From NCBI RefSeq assembly GCF_000524475.1, contig NZ_BAVQ01000079.1, forward strand, positions 1 through 64,000: a stretch of DNA of 64,000 nt. Direction: 5' to 3'. This DNA comes from Tomitella biformata AHU 1821 (GTDB lineage Bacteria; Actinomycetota; Actinomycetes; Mycobacteriales; Mycobacteriaceae). The notes below the pieces were generated by a model, which was given only the letters and a program-made list of their open reading frames with translations, made no database searches and had not been told where the DNA came from. A program made the position numbers and the translations under genes. This document shows positions 31,818 to 41,987 of this stretch, one piece after another; within the stretch, counting starts at the first letter, position 1, and the number at the start of each line of letters is the position of its first letter.

Positions 31818-31840
31818 CTCAACCTCAACTTGAGGTTGAG
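31818..31840. promoter_or_regulatory. MerR-type operator, 23-bp palindrome
   Basis: An 11-bp perfect inverted repeat (CTCAACCTCAA, centre C, TTGAGGTTGAG) lies 170 bases upstream of the second MerR gene. Long dyads of this kind in the spacer of a promoter are typical MerR-class sites. The core AACCTCAA-C-TTGAGGTT sits between two MerR genes, so auto- or cross-regulation is likely. Confidence 0.65.
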
Positions 31841-32009
31841 GCTTACGGCGAGTCGCATTGATCGGCCGCCGTTGCCCTCATAACGTCTAGCTCAGTGAAT
31901 CGCATGGTTGTGATTCAAAATCCGGCGTAGTCTGAACGCGCCCCTGGTTGTCGTGCGAGAGTACTTTCGCAACTCGACGGGACGGGGCCGTGGCGAGAGG
32001 GAGTTACCA

Positions 32010-32606
32010 GTGGGCGAGCATCCGAAGGACGCAGAACTGTTTCGGGAGTCTCCGCAGCAGGAGTCCAGCCTCGAGGAAGCAGCCGCCGAACGCCAGGCGC
32101 CAGCGGAGCTGATCGGCTACCGGGGCCCCACGGCCTGCCAGATCGCCAATATCACCTACCGCCAGCTCGACTATTGGGCGCGGACATCGCTGGTCGTCCC
32201 CGCAATCAGGGGGGCGGCGGGCTCCGGCAGCCAGCGCTTGTACTCGTTCAAGGACATCCTGGTCCTCAAGATAGTGAAGCGGCTTCTTGACACGGGCATC
32301 TCGCTGCAGAACATCCGGGTTGCCGTCGACCACCTGCGCGATCGCGGGGTCGAGGACCTCGCGAACATCACGCTGTTCTCCGATGGCGTCTCGGTCTACG
32401 AGTGCAACTCGGCGGAGGAGGTCGTAGACCTCCTGCAGGGCGGCCAGGGCGTGTTCGGGATCGCTGTGAGCGGCGCGATGCGCGAGCTCACCGGCTCCAT
32501 CGCGGACTTCCCAGGTGAGGTCGCGGTCGGCGGCCATGAAATCGAGGCGCCCGAGGACGAGTTGGCCACTCGCCGCAAGACCCGCAGCAATCGCAAGATC
32601 GGCTGA
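32010..32606 (+). CDS. MerR family regulator, Rv1830 type
   Basis: A 198-residue regulator. The winged helix-turn-helix is YRGPTACQIANITYRQLDYW with ARTSLVVPAIRGAAGSGSQR and YSFKDILVLKIVKRLLDTGI, followed by a short C-terminal domain. It is very close to Rv1830, implicated in control of mycobacterial division genes. GTG 32010 (GAGAGGGAG about 7 bases before) was preferred to the longer frame from 31953, whose extra residues are not family-like. Confidence 0.92.
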   Translation: MGEHPKDAELFRESPQQESSLEEAAAERQAPAELIGYRGPTACQIANITYRQLDYWARTSLVVPAIRGAAGSGSQRLYSFKDILVLKIVKRLLDTGISLQNIRVAVDHLRDRGVEDLANITLFSDGVSVYECNSAEEVVDLLQGGQGVFGIAVSGAMRELTGSIADFPGEVAVGGHEIEAPEDELATRRKTRSNRKIG

Positions 32607-32617
32607 GCGGACAACCG

Positions 32618-32663
32618 AAAGAGCCGCTGGCCCCGTCTACGCCGAGGGGGCCAGCGGCTCTTT
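32618..32663. terminator. bidirectional terminator
   Basis: A perfect 17-bp stem (AAAGAGCCGCTGGCCCC, 32618-32634, and its complement 32647-32663) with a 12-base loop lies between convergent genes, with A-run/T-run edges on both sides. It serves the MerR gene and the VWA gene. Confidence 0.9.
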
Positions 32664-32675
32664 GCTGCGTGAGGC

Positions 32676-34394
32676 TCAGCCCATGTCGGTGTGGATCGCT
32701 ACGGGCAACTGGGGATCCGCAGAGCTGTTGAGGAACGTCAACGTGCCACCGGTCTGGTCCGCGATCGCTTGCAGCGTCGCGAGATCGGTGTTGGGGCTGA
32801 TCACAATGACGTTGACAGCTACTGGCCGCGCCGGATCCTGTGCTGCGGCAAGGTTCCGCAGCAAGGCCGCCGAGTCGAGGTTGGACTGGTCGTCATTTGG
32901 CCCGTCCGTGATCAGCAGCACCGAGTTCGCCTGGTCCGGGCGGAAGCCCTCGACCGCGCTCGCATAGGCCGCTTGCAAGGAGCGATAGGTGTGTGTCGCA
33001 GAGACCGGACTGGCCAAGGACAGCGCCGTGTCCAGGAGTTGCCGCCGTTGCCCCTCCGCGCCCACCGGCTCGCCGAGCGGGCCCGTGGTCACGTCGATGG
33101 CGTAGGGCGTGGTGCCGTCGAGGTTCGCGCTATAGCGCCAGAGCCCGACCGCCGCATCGTCGGGCAAGGCGGCGATCTCGCCGCGCAGCGCCTCCGTGAC
33201 ATTGAGCAGTCGGCTCTGGTTCCCATCCGCCACGCGCATGGAGCCGGACACGTCGAGCAGGACCGTCGTCGCATGCGCTTGCTGCGCTCCACCCCGGCGC
33301 GGGGCGATCTTCGCGATGGCGTCGGCCTGGGGCAGGGGGAGCACCGACTGCGGGCGGGTGAAGGAGACGACGCCATTGTCGGTGTCCACAGGCGCGGCTC
33401 CCTCCACCTGGAACCCGGACTCGGCCAGGAGTCCCAGCTGGTCAGGCTGTCGAGCGAACTCGTTGAATGCCGACGCGGCGCGGCTAAGAGTCTCATCCGC
33501 CTCCGCGGCTCTCAGCGTGGTGGCGGGGAAGTCGGCGACCGGGGTGGCGCCGGCGGGAGACAGGCCGCGGGCACTCGGATTCTGCTGGTCTTTGACTGCC
33601 ATGTAGAACTGCTGCTCGGTGACGGGCACGGCGAGGACCCCCGGGGAGTCGCCGGTCACGGCGGCGAGTGCGGCGGCGGTGTCGTCGAAGGACTGCCCAG
33701 TTGTGCCCGCGCGGAGGGCGGTCAGCGCGTCGCGCACCGCGGGAGAACCTGCCTGCTCCGCGGTCACGGGCTTCCCGTCGGAGCCAGCGACCGCCGCGGC
33801 GACCGCGGACAGGGCCAGGGTGCCGGGACCGGAATCGGCGCCGCCGGGCAGTGTCAGCCCAAGCTCACCGGCGCTCTGGCGAGCGGGCAGTTCCTGCCAG
33901 GAAAGCTGTGCCAGCGCGGTGGCCTGCTGCTCCGGCAGGACGAGTAGGACGGGCGAGGTCGCCACTGAGCGGCTGGCGCTCGAGAGGGCATCCGGGTGGC
34001 TCGCACGGGCCTGGTCCAAGTCGGCGCCGGACTGGGCGATCCAGACCGCGGGCAGGTCCTGAACAGGGGACTCGTCCAGTGCCGCCAGCACTTGGTCGGC
34101 GGACTCGGCCTGCACCGACACGGTGATGCATTGGTCCCGCACCACGGGCTGGGTCTCGCCATAGCGGGCCGCGATCTGCTCGATCACTGGTGCGATGCCG
34201 GGATCGGCGGCGATGGTGAGAGTGCGATCGCCGTCGAAGCACGACGCCGCGGCGGCGCTGTTCTGGTTCTCATTGTGCTCGCGCAGTTGCAGCCAGCCGA
34301 AGATGACAGCGGCCAGCACGAGGAGTCCGACAACGGCCAGCACCGGCCACCTTGCGATCCCGCGTTTGGTGGAGGCACTGCGATGTTGGCTCAA
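32676..34394 (-). CDS. membrane-anchored protein with substrate-binding and VWA domains
   Basis: A 572-residue protein. The N-terminal membrane anchor is RWPVLAVVGLLVLAAVIFGW (about residues 15-35). An extracellular periplasmic-binding-like domain follows (LTIAADPGIAPVIEQIAARY, DLPAVWIAQSGADL; about residues 55-340). The C-terminal von Willebrand A domain has MIDAS motif LLDVSGSM, the later Thr/Asp in LLITDGPNDD and DTALSLASPVSATH. VWA domains bind partners through a metal ion. TTG 34394 gives a sensible N-in anchor; ATG 34463 is also possible. The actual ligand is unknown. Confidence 0.85.
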   Translation of the reverse strand: MSQHRSASTKRGIARWPVLAVVGLLVLAAVIFGWLQLREHNENQNSAAAASCFDGDRTLTIAADPGIAPVIEQIAARYGETQPVVRDQCITVSVQAESADQVLAALDESPVQDLPAVWIAQSGADLDQARASHPDALSSASRSVATSPVLLVLPEQQATALAQLSWQELPARQSAGELGLTLPGGADSGPGTLALSAVAAAVAGSDGKPVTAEQAGSPAVRDALTALRAGTTGQSFDDTAAALAAVTGDSPGVLAVPVTEQQFYMAVKDQQNPSARGLSPAGATPVADFPATTLRAAEADETLSRAASAFNEFARQPDQLGLLAESGFQVEGAAPVDTDNGVVSFTRPQSVLPLPQADAIAKIAPRRGGAQQAHATTVLLDVSGSMRVADGNQSRLLNVTEALRGEIAALPDDAAVGLWRYSANLDGTTPYAIDVTTGPLGEPVGAEGQRRQLLDTALSLASPVSATHTYRSLQAAYASAVEGFRPDQANSVLLITDGPNDDQSNLDSAALLRNLAAAQDPARPVAVNVIVISPNTDLATLQAIADQTGGTLTFLNSSADPQLPVAIHTDMG

Positions 34395-34578
34395 TGGTCT
34401 ACCCGCTCTCTCGCCGATGAAGCTAGATGCCCAGAGTCTAGGTCTGTGCGCGGCATTCAACATCGAACACCATGGCGTGTCTGGCCGATGGTGGGAATCT
34501 TCATGGTGAAACTGCACACACGGCCTCAGCCGGGGGACAGGCCAGGGGATTACACGTCAGTGCCCTGCCGGTGCCCGA

Positions 34579-35679
34579 TCACGCCGGCCCCTCGGGCGCC
34601 GGCGGCTCGCCGCGGTGCGTGGCATCGCGCACCGTGCCCACGAACTCCTCGGCCACGTCCTCCATCGCCACGATCCCGACCAGCCGGGGCAGACCGGTGG
34701 TGGGCGCCACTCGGGTGACCGCCGCCAGATGGCTGTGCGTCTTGCGCAGCACCGCGAGAGCCTCATCCAGGGGCGAGTCATAGGCGACCCGGGGCAGTGC
34801 CCGCACATCCGAGACGGGGATGCGGCTGTCGGGGCCGAGGGAGTCGTCGAGCAGCCGGCCCAGGATGTCCTTCACGTGCAGGTACCCGATCAGCTGGCCG
34901 GTGTCCGAGCGCACGGGGTAGCGGGAAAAGCCGGTCTCCACCACCGCCTGCTCGATGGAGCCTAAGGTGGGGCCGCCCGGCAGCATCGGGATCGATCGCA
35001 CGTCCGCCAAGGGGATCATCACCTGCGCCGCAGTCTTCTCCTTGGTGGTGAGCGCACGGGTGAGGCGACGGTGTTCCTCGGCGTCTAGCAGCCCCTCGGA
35101 TCGGGACTCGCCGATGATGTCCGAGAGTTCCAACATGGACACCGTCGCGTCGAGCTCATCGCGCGGTCGGACGCCCATCAGCCGGAGCACCAGGTTGGCG
35201 GAGAAATTGTAAAACGCGATGACAGGCCGCATCATTTTAATGAAGAACAGGTGCGGCGGCACCAGCAGCATCGCCATGCGCTCTGGGCCGGCGATGGCGA
35301 TATTCTTCGGCACCATCTCGCCGAAGAGGATGTGCAGGAACGCGACGAGGAGCAGCGCGATCACAAACGCCACCGTGTGTTGCAACTCTGTGGGAATACC
35401 CACGGCGGACATCGGCATCTCGAGCAGATGAGCCACGGCCGGCTCCGCGATGCGGCCCAGCAGGATCGAGCAGATGGTGATGCCCAGCTGCGCGCCCGCG
35501 AGCATCAGGGATAGATGCTCACCTGCGCGCATGACCGTCTCGGCCTTCTTTCGTCCCTGCTCGACAAGGGATTCCAGCCGGTCACGCCGGGCGGAGATCA
35601 GCGCGAACTCGGCGCCCACGAAGAAGGCGTTGCCCGCGAGGAGAAAAACCATGAGCAGAAGCGACCACACGTCGGTCAT
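34579..35679 (-). CDS. CNNM/hemolysin C family transporter-like protein, Rv1841c type
   Basis: A 366-residue protein with an N-terminal DUF21 transmembrane domain (MVFLLAGNAFFVGAEFALIS, AGAQLGITICSILLG, FVIALLLVAFLHILFGE) and a CBS pair (MIPLADVRSIPML; VVETGFSRYPVRSDTGQLIG). It lacks the CorC-HlyC tail of its larger neighbour. CNNM-type proteins are linked to magnesium or other metal export. Its ATG overlaps the stop of the upstream paralogue. Confidence 0.9.
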   Translation of the reverse strand: MTDVWSLLLMVFLLAGNAFFVGAEFALISARRDRLESLVEQGRKKAETVMRAGEHLSLMLAGAQLGITICSILLGRIAEPAVAHLLEMPMSAVGIPTELQHTVAFVIALLLVAFLHILFGEMVPKNIAIAGPERMAMLLVPPHLFFIKMMRPVIAFYNFSANLVLRLMGVRPRDELDATVSMLELSDIIGESRSEGLLDAEEHRRLTRALTTKEKTAAQVMIPLADVRSIPMLPGGPTLGSIEQAVVETGFSRYPVRSDTGQLIGYLHVKDILGRLLDDSLGPDSRIPVSDVRALPRVAYDSPLDEALAVLRKTHSHLAAVTRVAPTTGLPRLVGIVAMEDVAEEFVGTVRDATHRGEPPAPEGPA

Positions 35680-37094
35680 CGAGTCTCACCTGCCTGCTCG
35701 CCGTCGGTACCGACGGAGCCCTCAGGCTCGTCCGCAGGCAGCTCGGTGCTCAGCGCGACCCTGTCGATCCGGCGCCCGTCCATGCTGACGATGCGGGCCC
35801 GCCACACCTCGATGTGGGGTTCCATCCGTGTCAGTGCGTTCTCCGACTGCTCGCGGCCGCTGGTGATGGGCAGGGTGATCTCATCGCCCTCGACGGGGAT
35901 GTGCCCGAACTCGTTGAGCAGCAGACCGGCGAGGGTCTCGTAGTCGCCCTCGGGGAGTGGGAGGCCAATCTCGCTGCGCACCTCGTCGATACGGAGCAGT
36001 CCGGAGCACAGCCAACCGTCGGCGATGCGCTGGACGTCGGTGCTGTCGTTGTCATGCTCGTCGCGGACGTCGCCGAGGATCTCCTCGATCAGGTCCTCCA
36101 TGGAGATCATCCCCGCGGTGCCGCCGTACTCATCGACGACCATCGCGACCTGCATGCCGTGGGCCCGGACTTGATCCATCACGGCGTCGCCGTCCAGGCT
36201 GGTGGGCACCGCGGGCACTTTGCGGGCGAGCCCGGCCACCCGGGTTCGCTTGCGCTCCGCCGCGGGGACCCAGAAGGCCTGCTTCACATGTACGACGCCG
36301 ACGGTGTTGTCGAGGTCGCCATCGGTCACTGGGAATCGGGAATAGCCGGTGCTGGCGGCCAACCGGAGAAGGTCCACCACGGTGTCGTCCTTGTCTAGGG
36401 ATTCGATGCGGACCCGCGGGGTCATGATCTCGTCGGCGTTGCGCTCACCGAAGTGCAGCGAACGGTCCATAAGGAGCGCGGTTTCCGGGTCGAGGGAGCC
36501 GTGCCGCGCGGAGTTCCGCACGAGCGAGCCCAGCTCCTCAGGGGACCGCGCCGAGCGCAGCTCGTCGGCCGGCTCCACGCCGAAACCGCGCACGACGATG
36601 TTCGCGGCGCTGTTGAGCCCCCCGATGGCCCAGGTAAACGCCAACGAGAAGCCCGCTTGGAGGGGTGCGGCGACGCGCGCCACCGCGAGGGGATGAGCGA
36701 TGGCCAGATTCTTGGGGACGAGCTCGCCGAGGATCATCGACAGAGACGTCGCGACGATGAGCGCGAGCGCGAGGGAGATCCAGTCCGCGGGGCCCTGTCC
36801 GACGCCCCAGGCGGTGAGCGGCGTGTGGAAGAGGCGGGCGAACACGGGCTCTGCGATGAGGCCGGTGATCAGCGTCGTGATGGTGATGCCGAGCTGGGCG
36901 CCGGAGAGCTGAAAGGACAGAGTCCGGTGCGCGTGCTGGACGATGCGCGCGCGGCGGTCACCGTTTTTCGCGTGCCCGTCGACGGTGCTCTTCTCCAGCG
37001 CGGTCAGCGAGAACTCCGCGGCCACGAACACTGCGGTGCTCAGTGTCAGGGCGAAGAAGCCGACAAAGCTGAGAATGGTCAGTGCGAGGTTCAT
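35676..37094 (-). CDS. CNNM/hemolysin C family protein, Rv1842c type
   Basis: A 472-residue paralogue of the next gene with all three parts: DUF21 membrane domain (FFALTLSTAVFVAAEFSLTA, GELVPKNLAIAHPL), CBS pair (MTPRVRIESLDKDDTVVDLL, MVVDEYGGTAGMISMEDLIE) and a C-terminal CorC_HlyC domain (YETLAGLLLNEFGHIPVEGD). Likely a metal exporter or its regulator. Two family members in tandem are conserved in mycobacteria. Its start overlaps the stop of a small ORF upstream. Confidence 0.92.
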   Translation of the reverse strand: MNLALTILSFVGFFALTLSTAVFVAAEFSLTALEKSTVDGHAKNGDRRARIVQHAHRTLSFQLSGAQLGITITTLITGLIAEPVFARLFHTPLTAWGVGQGPADWISLALALIVATSLSMILGELVPKNLAIAHPLAVARVAAPLQAGFSLAFTWAIGGLNSAANIVVRGFGVEPADELRSARSPEELGSLVRNSARHGSLDPETALLMDRSLHFGERNADEIMTPRVRIESLDKDDTVVDLLRLAASTGYSRFPVTDGDLDNTVGVVHVKQAFWVPAAERKRTRVAGLARKVPAVPTSLDGDAVMDQVRAHGMQVAMVVDEYGGTAGMISMEDLIEEILGDVRDEHDNDSTDVQRIADGWLCSGLLRIDEVRSEIGLPLPEGDYETLAGLLLNEFGHIPVEGDEITLPITSGREQSENALTRMEPHIEVWRARIVSMDGRRIDRVALSTELPADEPEGSVGTDGEQAGETR

Positions 37095-37231
37095 CGGTTG
37101 GGCCGCCCGTCATTGCGCGATTCGCGCGTCGGGGCAGCCCCAGCAGAAGGGGGGTCCTCGTCAGGCGGGGTGTCCCCGCCGGGGGCATTGGCGGACTGGG
37201 CCGCGGTGTCGAATGTGGGTGCCGGGGGCAC
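37091..37231 (-). CDS. candidate 46-residue small protein coupled to the CNNM gene
   Basis: A short minus-strand ORF starts at GTG 37231, with AGAGGTAGCAG just upstream as a ribosome site, and ends in ATGA overlap with the CNNM gene. It reads MPPAPTFDTAAQSANAPGG and continues rich in Pro, Asp, Glu and Arg to DGRPNR. It looks disordered and has no known domain. It could be a real small protein or simply a coupling ORF that brings ribosomes to the membrane protein start. Confidence 0.4.
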   Translation of the reverse strand: MPPAPTFDTAAQSANAPGGDTPPDEDPPSAGAAPTRESRNDGRPNR

Positions 37232-37338
37232 CTGCTACCTCTTTCTTGGTGGGCTTGTCCGGTAGTCGAACGGCCCGTCTCAGACGGGGCTGGCCTGGAG
37301 TTTACCGGGCGGTGGGGTGCCGCGTGCGGTGGAGCCCG

Positions 37339-38802
<1,464 letters not shown>

Positions 38803-40284
38803 CTAGGCCTCGACCTCGGCACCGCCCTCGCTCCACAGAATGTGGAACTTCTTGCCCACGGGCGCGTCGATGCGCTCGTAGGTGTGTGCGCCGAAGTAGT
38901 CGCGCTGGCCCTGGGTAAGTGCGGCGGGGAGCCGGTCCGCGCGCAAGCCGTCGTAGTAGGCCAGCGAGGAGGAGAAGCCCGGCGTCGGGATGCCGAGTGT
39001 GACGGCCGTAGTCACGACGCGTCGCCAGCTGCCGAGTGCGCCGCCCACCGCGTCGCGGAAGTACGGGTCCAGGATCAGGCTGAGCAGCTCAGGGTTCTCC
39101 GTGTACGCGTCGCGGATGCGGTTGAGGAAGCGAGCGCGGATGATGCAGCCGCCCCGCCAGATGGTCGCCAGGTCCACGGGCTTGACGCCCCAGTTGTGCT
39201 CGACGCTGCCTGCAGTGATCTGGTCGAAGCCCTGCGCATACGCGATGACCTTGGAGCCGAACAGGGCCAGGCGGATGTCCTCGACGAAGGCGTCGGCGTC
39301 ACGGCCCGCGAGCGCCTCGTCGGCGCTCGGGAGGTCACCACCGGTGAGTCCGCGGGTGGCGGCGCGCTGGGCGCGCGAGCCGGACAGCGCGCGGGCGAAG
39401 ACGGCCTCGGCGATGCCGGTCACGGGCACGCCCAGGTCCAGTGCGGACTGCACGGTCCAGCGGCCGGTGCCCTTCTGCTCGGCGGCGTCGACGATGACGT
39501 CCACGAGGGCCTTGCCGGTCTGCGGGTCGATCTTGTCGAGCACCTCCGCGGTGATCTCGACGAGGTAGCTCTCGAGCTCACCCGCATTCCACTCGCGGAA
39601 CACGGCGGCGATCTCGGCAGCGCTGTAGCCGAGGACGCGGCGCATCAGGTCGTACGCCTCGCCGATGAGCTGCATGTCGGAGTACTCGATGCCGTTGTGC
39701 ACCATCTTCACGAAGTGCCCGGAGCCGTCGGTGCCGATGTGGGCGCAGCAGGGGATGCCGTCGACGTGCGCGGAGATGGACTCGAGCAGCGGGCCCAGGG
39801 ATTTATAGGACTCGACGGAGCCGCCGGGCATGATGGACGGGCCCTCGAGGGCCCCAACCTCGCCACCGGACACGCCAGCGCCCACGAAGTGGAGGCCGCG
39901 CTCGCGCATAGCGGCCTCGCGGCGGATGGTGTCGGTGAAGCGCGCGTTGCCGCCGTCGATGATGATGTCGCCGGGCTCCATCGCGTCGGCCAACTCGTTG
40001 ATGACGGCGTCGGTCGGATCGCCGGCCTTGACCATGATCAGGACCCGGCGGGGCAACTCGAGGGAGGCGACGAAGTCCGCGATGGACTCGGACGGGATGA
40101 AGTTGCCCTCGGAGCCGTGGTCGGCGATGAGCACGTCGGTCTTGGCCTTGCTCCGGTTGTGCACCGCGACGGTGTGGCCATGCCGCGCGAGGTTGCGGGC
40201 GAGGTTCGAGCCCATCACCGCGAGTCCGGTCACACCGATCTGCGCCTGTGCGCGAGAACCGTCATTTGCCGCTGTTGAAGTCAT
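38803..40284 (-). CDS. gnd: 6-phosphogluconate dehydrogenase, decarboxylating
   Basis: A 493-residue NADP-type enzyme of the pentose phosphate pathway that turns 6-phosphogluconate into ribulose 5-phosphate. It has GVTGLAVMGSNLARNLARHG (NADP fold), GVSGGEVGALEGPSIMPGG, the catalytic Lys region GHFVKMVHNGIEYSDMQLIG, and the C-terminal FHILWSEGG. The frame is open to 40482, but ATG 40284 is where family homology starts. It heads the minus-strand gnd-guaB1-CNNM group. Confidence 0.95.
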   Translation of the reverse strand: MTSTAANDGSRAQAQIGVTGLAVMGSNLARNLARHGHTVAVHNRSKAKTDVLIADHGSEGNFIPSESIADFVASLELPRRVLIMVKAGDPTDAVINELADAMEPGDIIIDGGNARFTDTIRREAAMRERGLHFVGAGVSGGEVGALEGPSIMPGGSVESYKSLGPLLESISAHVDGIPCCAHIGTDGSGHFVKMVHNGIEYSDMQLIGEAYDLMRRVLGYSAAEIAAVFREWNAGELESYLVEITAEVLDKIDPQTGKALVDVIVDAAEQKGTGRWTVQSALDLGVPVTGIAEAVFARALSGSRAQRAATRGLTGGDLPSADEALAGRDADAFVEDIRLALFGSKVIAYAQGFDQITAGSVEHNWGVKPVDLATIWRGGCIIRARFLNRIRDAYTENPELLSLILDPYFRDAVGGALGSWRRVVTTAVTLGIPTPGFSSSLAYYDGLRADRLPAALTQGQRDYFGAHTYERIDAPVGKKFHILWSEGGAEVEA

Positions 40285-40382
40285 TGCCTCAGCTTTCCCT
40301 GTGCCCGGGTGCAGCGTGCCACCGGGTGTTGACCGGACTGGCTGCCACGTTACTAGCCGCGCCAGAAGAATTGTCTGAAAGG

Positions 40383-41327
40383 TCAGGGGGAGCGCAGCAG
40401 GCGGGAGATCTCGGTGAGCCACGGCAGCGCGACGGCGACCGTCGGGACCACGAGAAGTGTCGCCGCGCCCGCATAGGCGCACAGCGCGACCCGAGAGTTG
40501 TTCCCGCCCAGCCCCAACCGCTGGATCCGCACCAGGGTGTCGGAGCCGCCCACAGCCATCGCACCCGCGGGCGTGTGGGCGCCCGCGCAGGCCACCAGCG
40601 CGCGGGCGAGGGGGGTGGTGCCGGCCACGCGCCGGGCGGTGTCGTCCGCGAGCATCTCGATGAGGAGGCGGACCGAACCCAGTGCGGTCTTGCTGCGCAC
40701 CACCCGCGGGAAGGCCTCATACACGGCGGTGAACGCCTCCAACACGAGGTCGTGGCGCGCGCGCAGGTGCGCCCGCTCATGGGCGAGCACCGCCTGTATC
40801 TCGGCGTCGTCGAGCGCGCTATAAGTGCCCTCCGAGAGCACGATGCGATGCCGGATGCCGGGCAGGCAGTAGGCGACGGGCTGCATGGTGTCCAAGATCC
40901 GCAGGCTCGCGGAGGCGGGGCGCCCGCGCAGCTCCATCGGATGATCGAGCAGGTCGACGACCATTCGATGATGGGAGCGGCGGCGCCGGGTGTGAAAGCC
41001 GACCCGGACGGCGGCGACGATCAATCGTGCGCCGACCAGCAATGTCAGTGCGAACACCAGCACGTACAGGATCCACAGGGGCCAGCCGAGGACACTGATC
41101 TCATCGAGCGGGGCGGTGGTGGGCCGGCCGTCGGGCCCCAGCACAAGCAGTCTGCTGGCAATGGCCAGGCCAGCGCTGAACGCGGAGAGCACGGCCGCGA
41201 TAGCCACGGCCTGCCACAACACCAGGGCGGCACGGGGGGCGCGCTTAGGCCACTCGGCCTTACTCAGCGCGTTAGGTACGGGTCCGATCAGCAGTAGCGC
41301 GAGCAGCCCAAAGATCAATGCCGACAT
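40383..41327 (-). CDS. M56 family membrane metallopeptidase, BlaR1-like
   Basis: A 314-residue membrane protease. Hydrophobic helices flank the zinc motif HERAHLRARHD (HExxH near residue 140). ALIFGLLALLLIGPVPNALS opens the protein and LLVVPTVAVALPWLTEI closes it. It lacks the penicillin-binding sensor domain of true BlaR1. It lies 32 bases downstream of the BlaI-like repressor gene (Rv1846c-Rv1845c in M. tuberculosis), so it may cut that repressor in response to an envelope signal; this is inferred. Confidence 0.9.
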   Translation of the reverse strand: MSALIFGLLALLLIGPVPNALSKAEWPKRAPRAALVLWQAVAIAAVLSAFSAGLAIASRLLVLGPDGRPTTAPLDEISVLGWPLWILYVLVFALTLLVGARLIVAAVRVGFHTRRRRSHHRMVVDLLDHPMELRGRPASASLRILDTMQPVAYCLPGIRHRIVLSEGTYSALDDAEIQAVLAHERAHLRARHDLVLEAFTAVYEAFPRVVRSKTALGSVRLLIEMLADDTARRVAGTTPLARALVACAGAHTPAGAMAVGGSDTLVRIQRLGLGGNNSRVALCAYAGAATLLVVPTVAVALPWLTEISRLLRSP

Positions 41328-41359
41328 CGCGCTCCCCTGGCCCTAGGGCAAGTCACGAC

Positions 41360-41794
41360 TCAATTATGCTCGACCGCGGTGGGCGCGGCGAACGCGGGTT
41401 CGGCAGCGTCGGGCGCCGCCGGGGTGTTGCGGGCCTCGAGGTCCGCCAGTGCGGCGCGCAGGGCATCCGCCTCGTCGGGTGTCACCTGCTCGACGAATCG
41501 CACGAGCGCTCCCACCCGCTCGCCGGACTCGGTGCCCGCCGCCAGTGCGTCCACCATCAGCCCCGCGACCAGTTCATCCCGGGTGTGCACGGGTGAGTAC
41601 TGGTGCGCGCGATCGCTTCGACGCTGATTGACCAGGCCCTTCTTGGCCAAGCGTTGCAGTACTGTCATCACGGTGGTGTACGCCAGTTCGCGGCGGCTGG
41701 ACAGGTCTACGTACACCTGACGGACCGTCTGCGGCTCGCCGGCGGCCCACAGGTGTTCCATGACCGCTTTTTCGAGCTCCCCAAGTCCTGACAT
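41360..41794 (-). CDS. blaI: BlaI/MecI/CopY family transcriptional repressor
   Basis: A 144-residue winged helix repressor: MSGLGELEKAVMEHLWAAGE, TVRQVYVDLSSRRELAYTTV and MTVLQRLAKKGLVNQRRSD. Residues 90-125 form the dimer helix bundle. In M. tuberculosis BlaI controls beta-lactamase and other genes. It is divergent from the thioesterase gene, with the ACTAC-GTAGT dyad in the shared gap. The acidic C-terminal tail (about 25 residues) is extra. Confidence 0.93.
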   Translation of the reverse strand: MSGLGELEKAVMEHLWAAGEPQTVRQVYVDLSSRRELAYTTVMTVLQRLAKKGLVNQRRSDRAHQYSPVHTRDELVAGLMVDALAAGTESGERVGALVRFVEQVTPDEADALRAALADLEARNTPAAPDAAEPAFAAPTAVEHN

Positions 41795-41829
41795 AGGTTT
41801 ACCTTACTAGTTGTTTCTGGACTCTTTAT

Positions 41830-41844
41830 ACTACGCCGTGTAGT
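41830..41844. promoter_or_regulatory. BlaI-type operator
   Basis: The dyad ACTAC-GCCGT-GTAGT lies 36 bases upstream of the blaI start and 144 bases before the thioesterase gene. BlaI/MecI boxes are TACA/ACTAC-type half sites in inverted repeat, so this is the likely autoregulatory site. A second possible half site, TTACTAG, lies at about 41806. Confidence 0.65.
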
Positions 41845-41987
41845 CGGCGTGTCGACCACGGGCCGTATCGGCGCTATCGCCGTGTGTAATTTAGTCGTCA
41901 CAGATAAGACGAACGGGAATGCCCTGGTGTTCCCGCCATGCCGCGCGGGGTGTGCGCACGCGATCCCGAAAATCAGATGGAGTGCAG

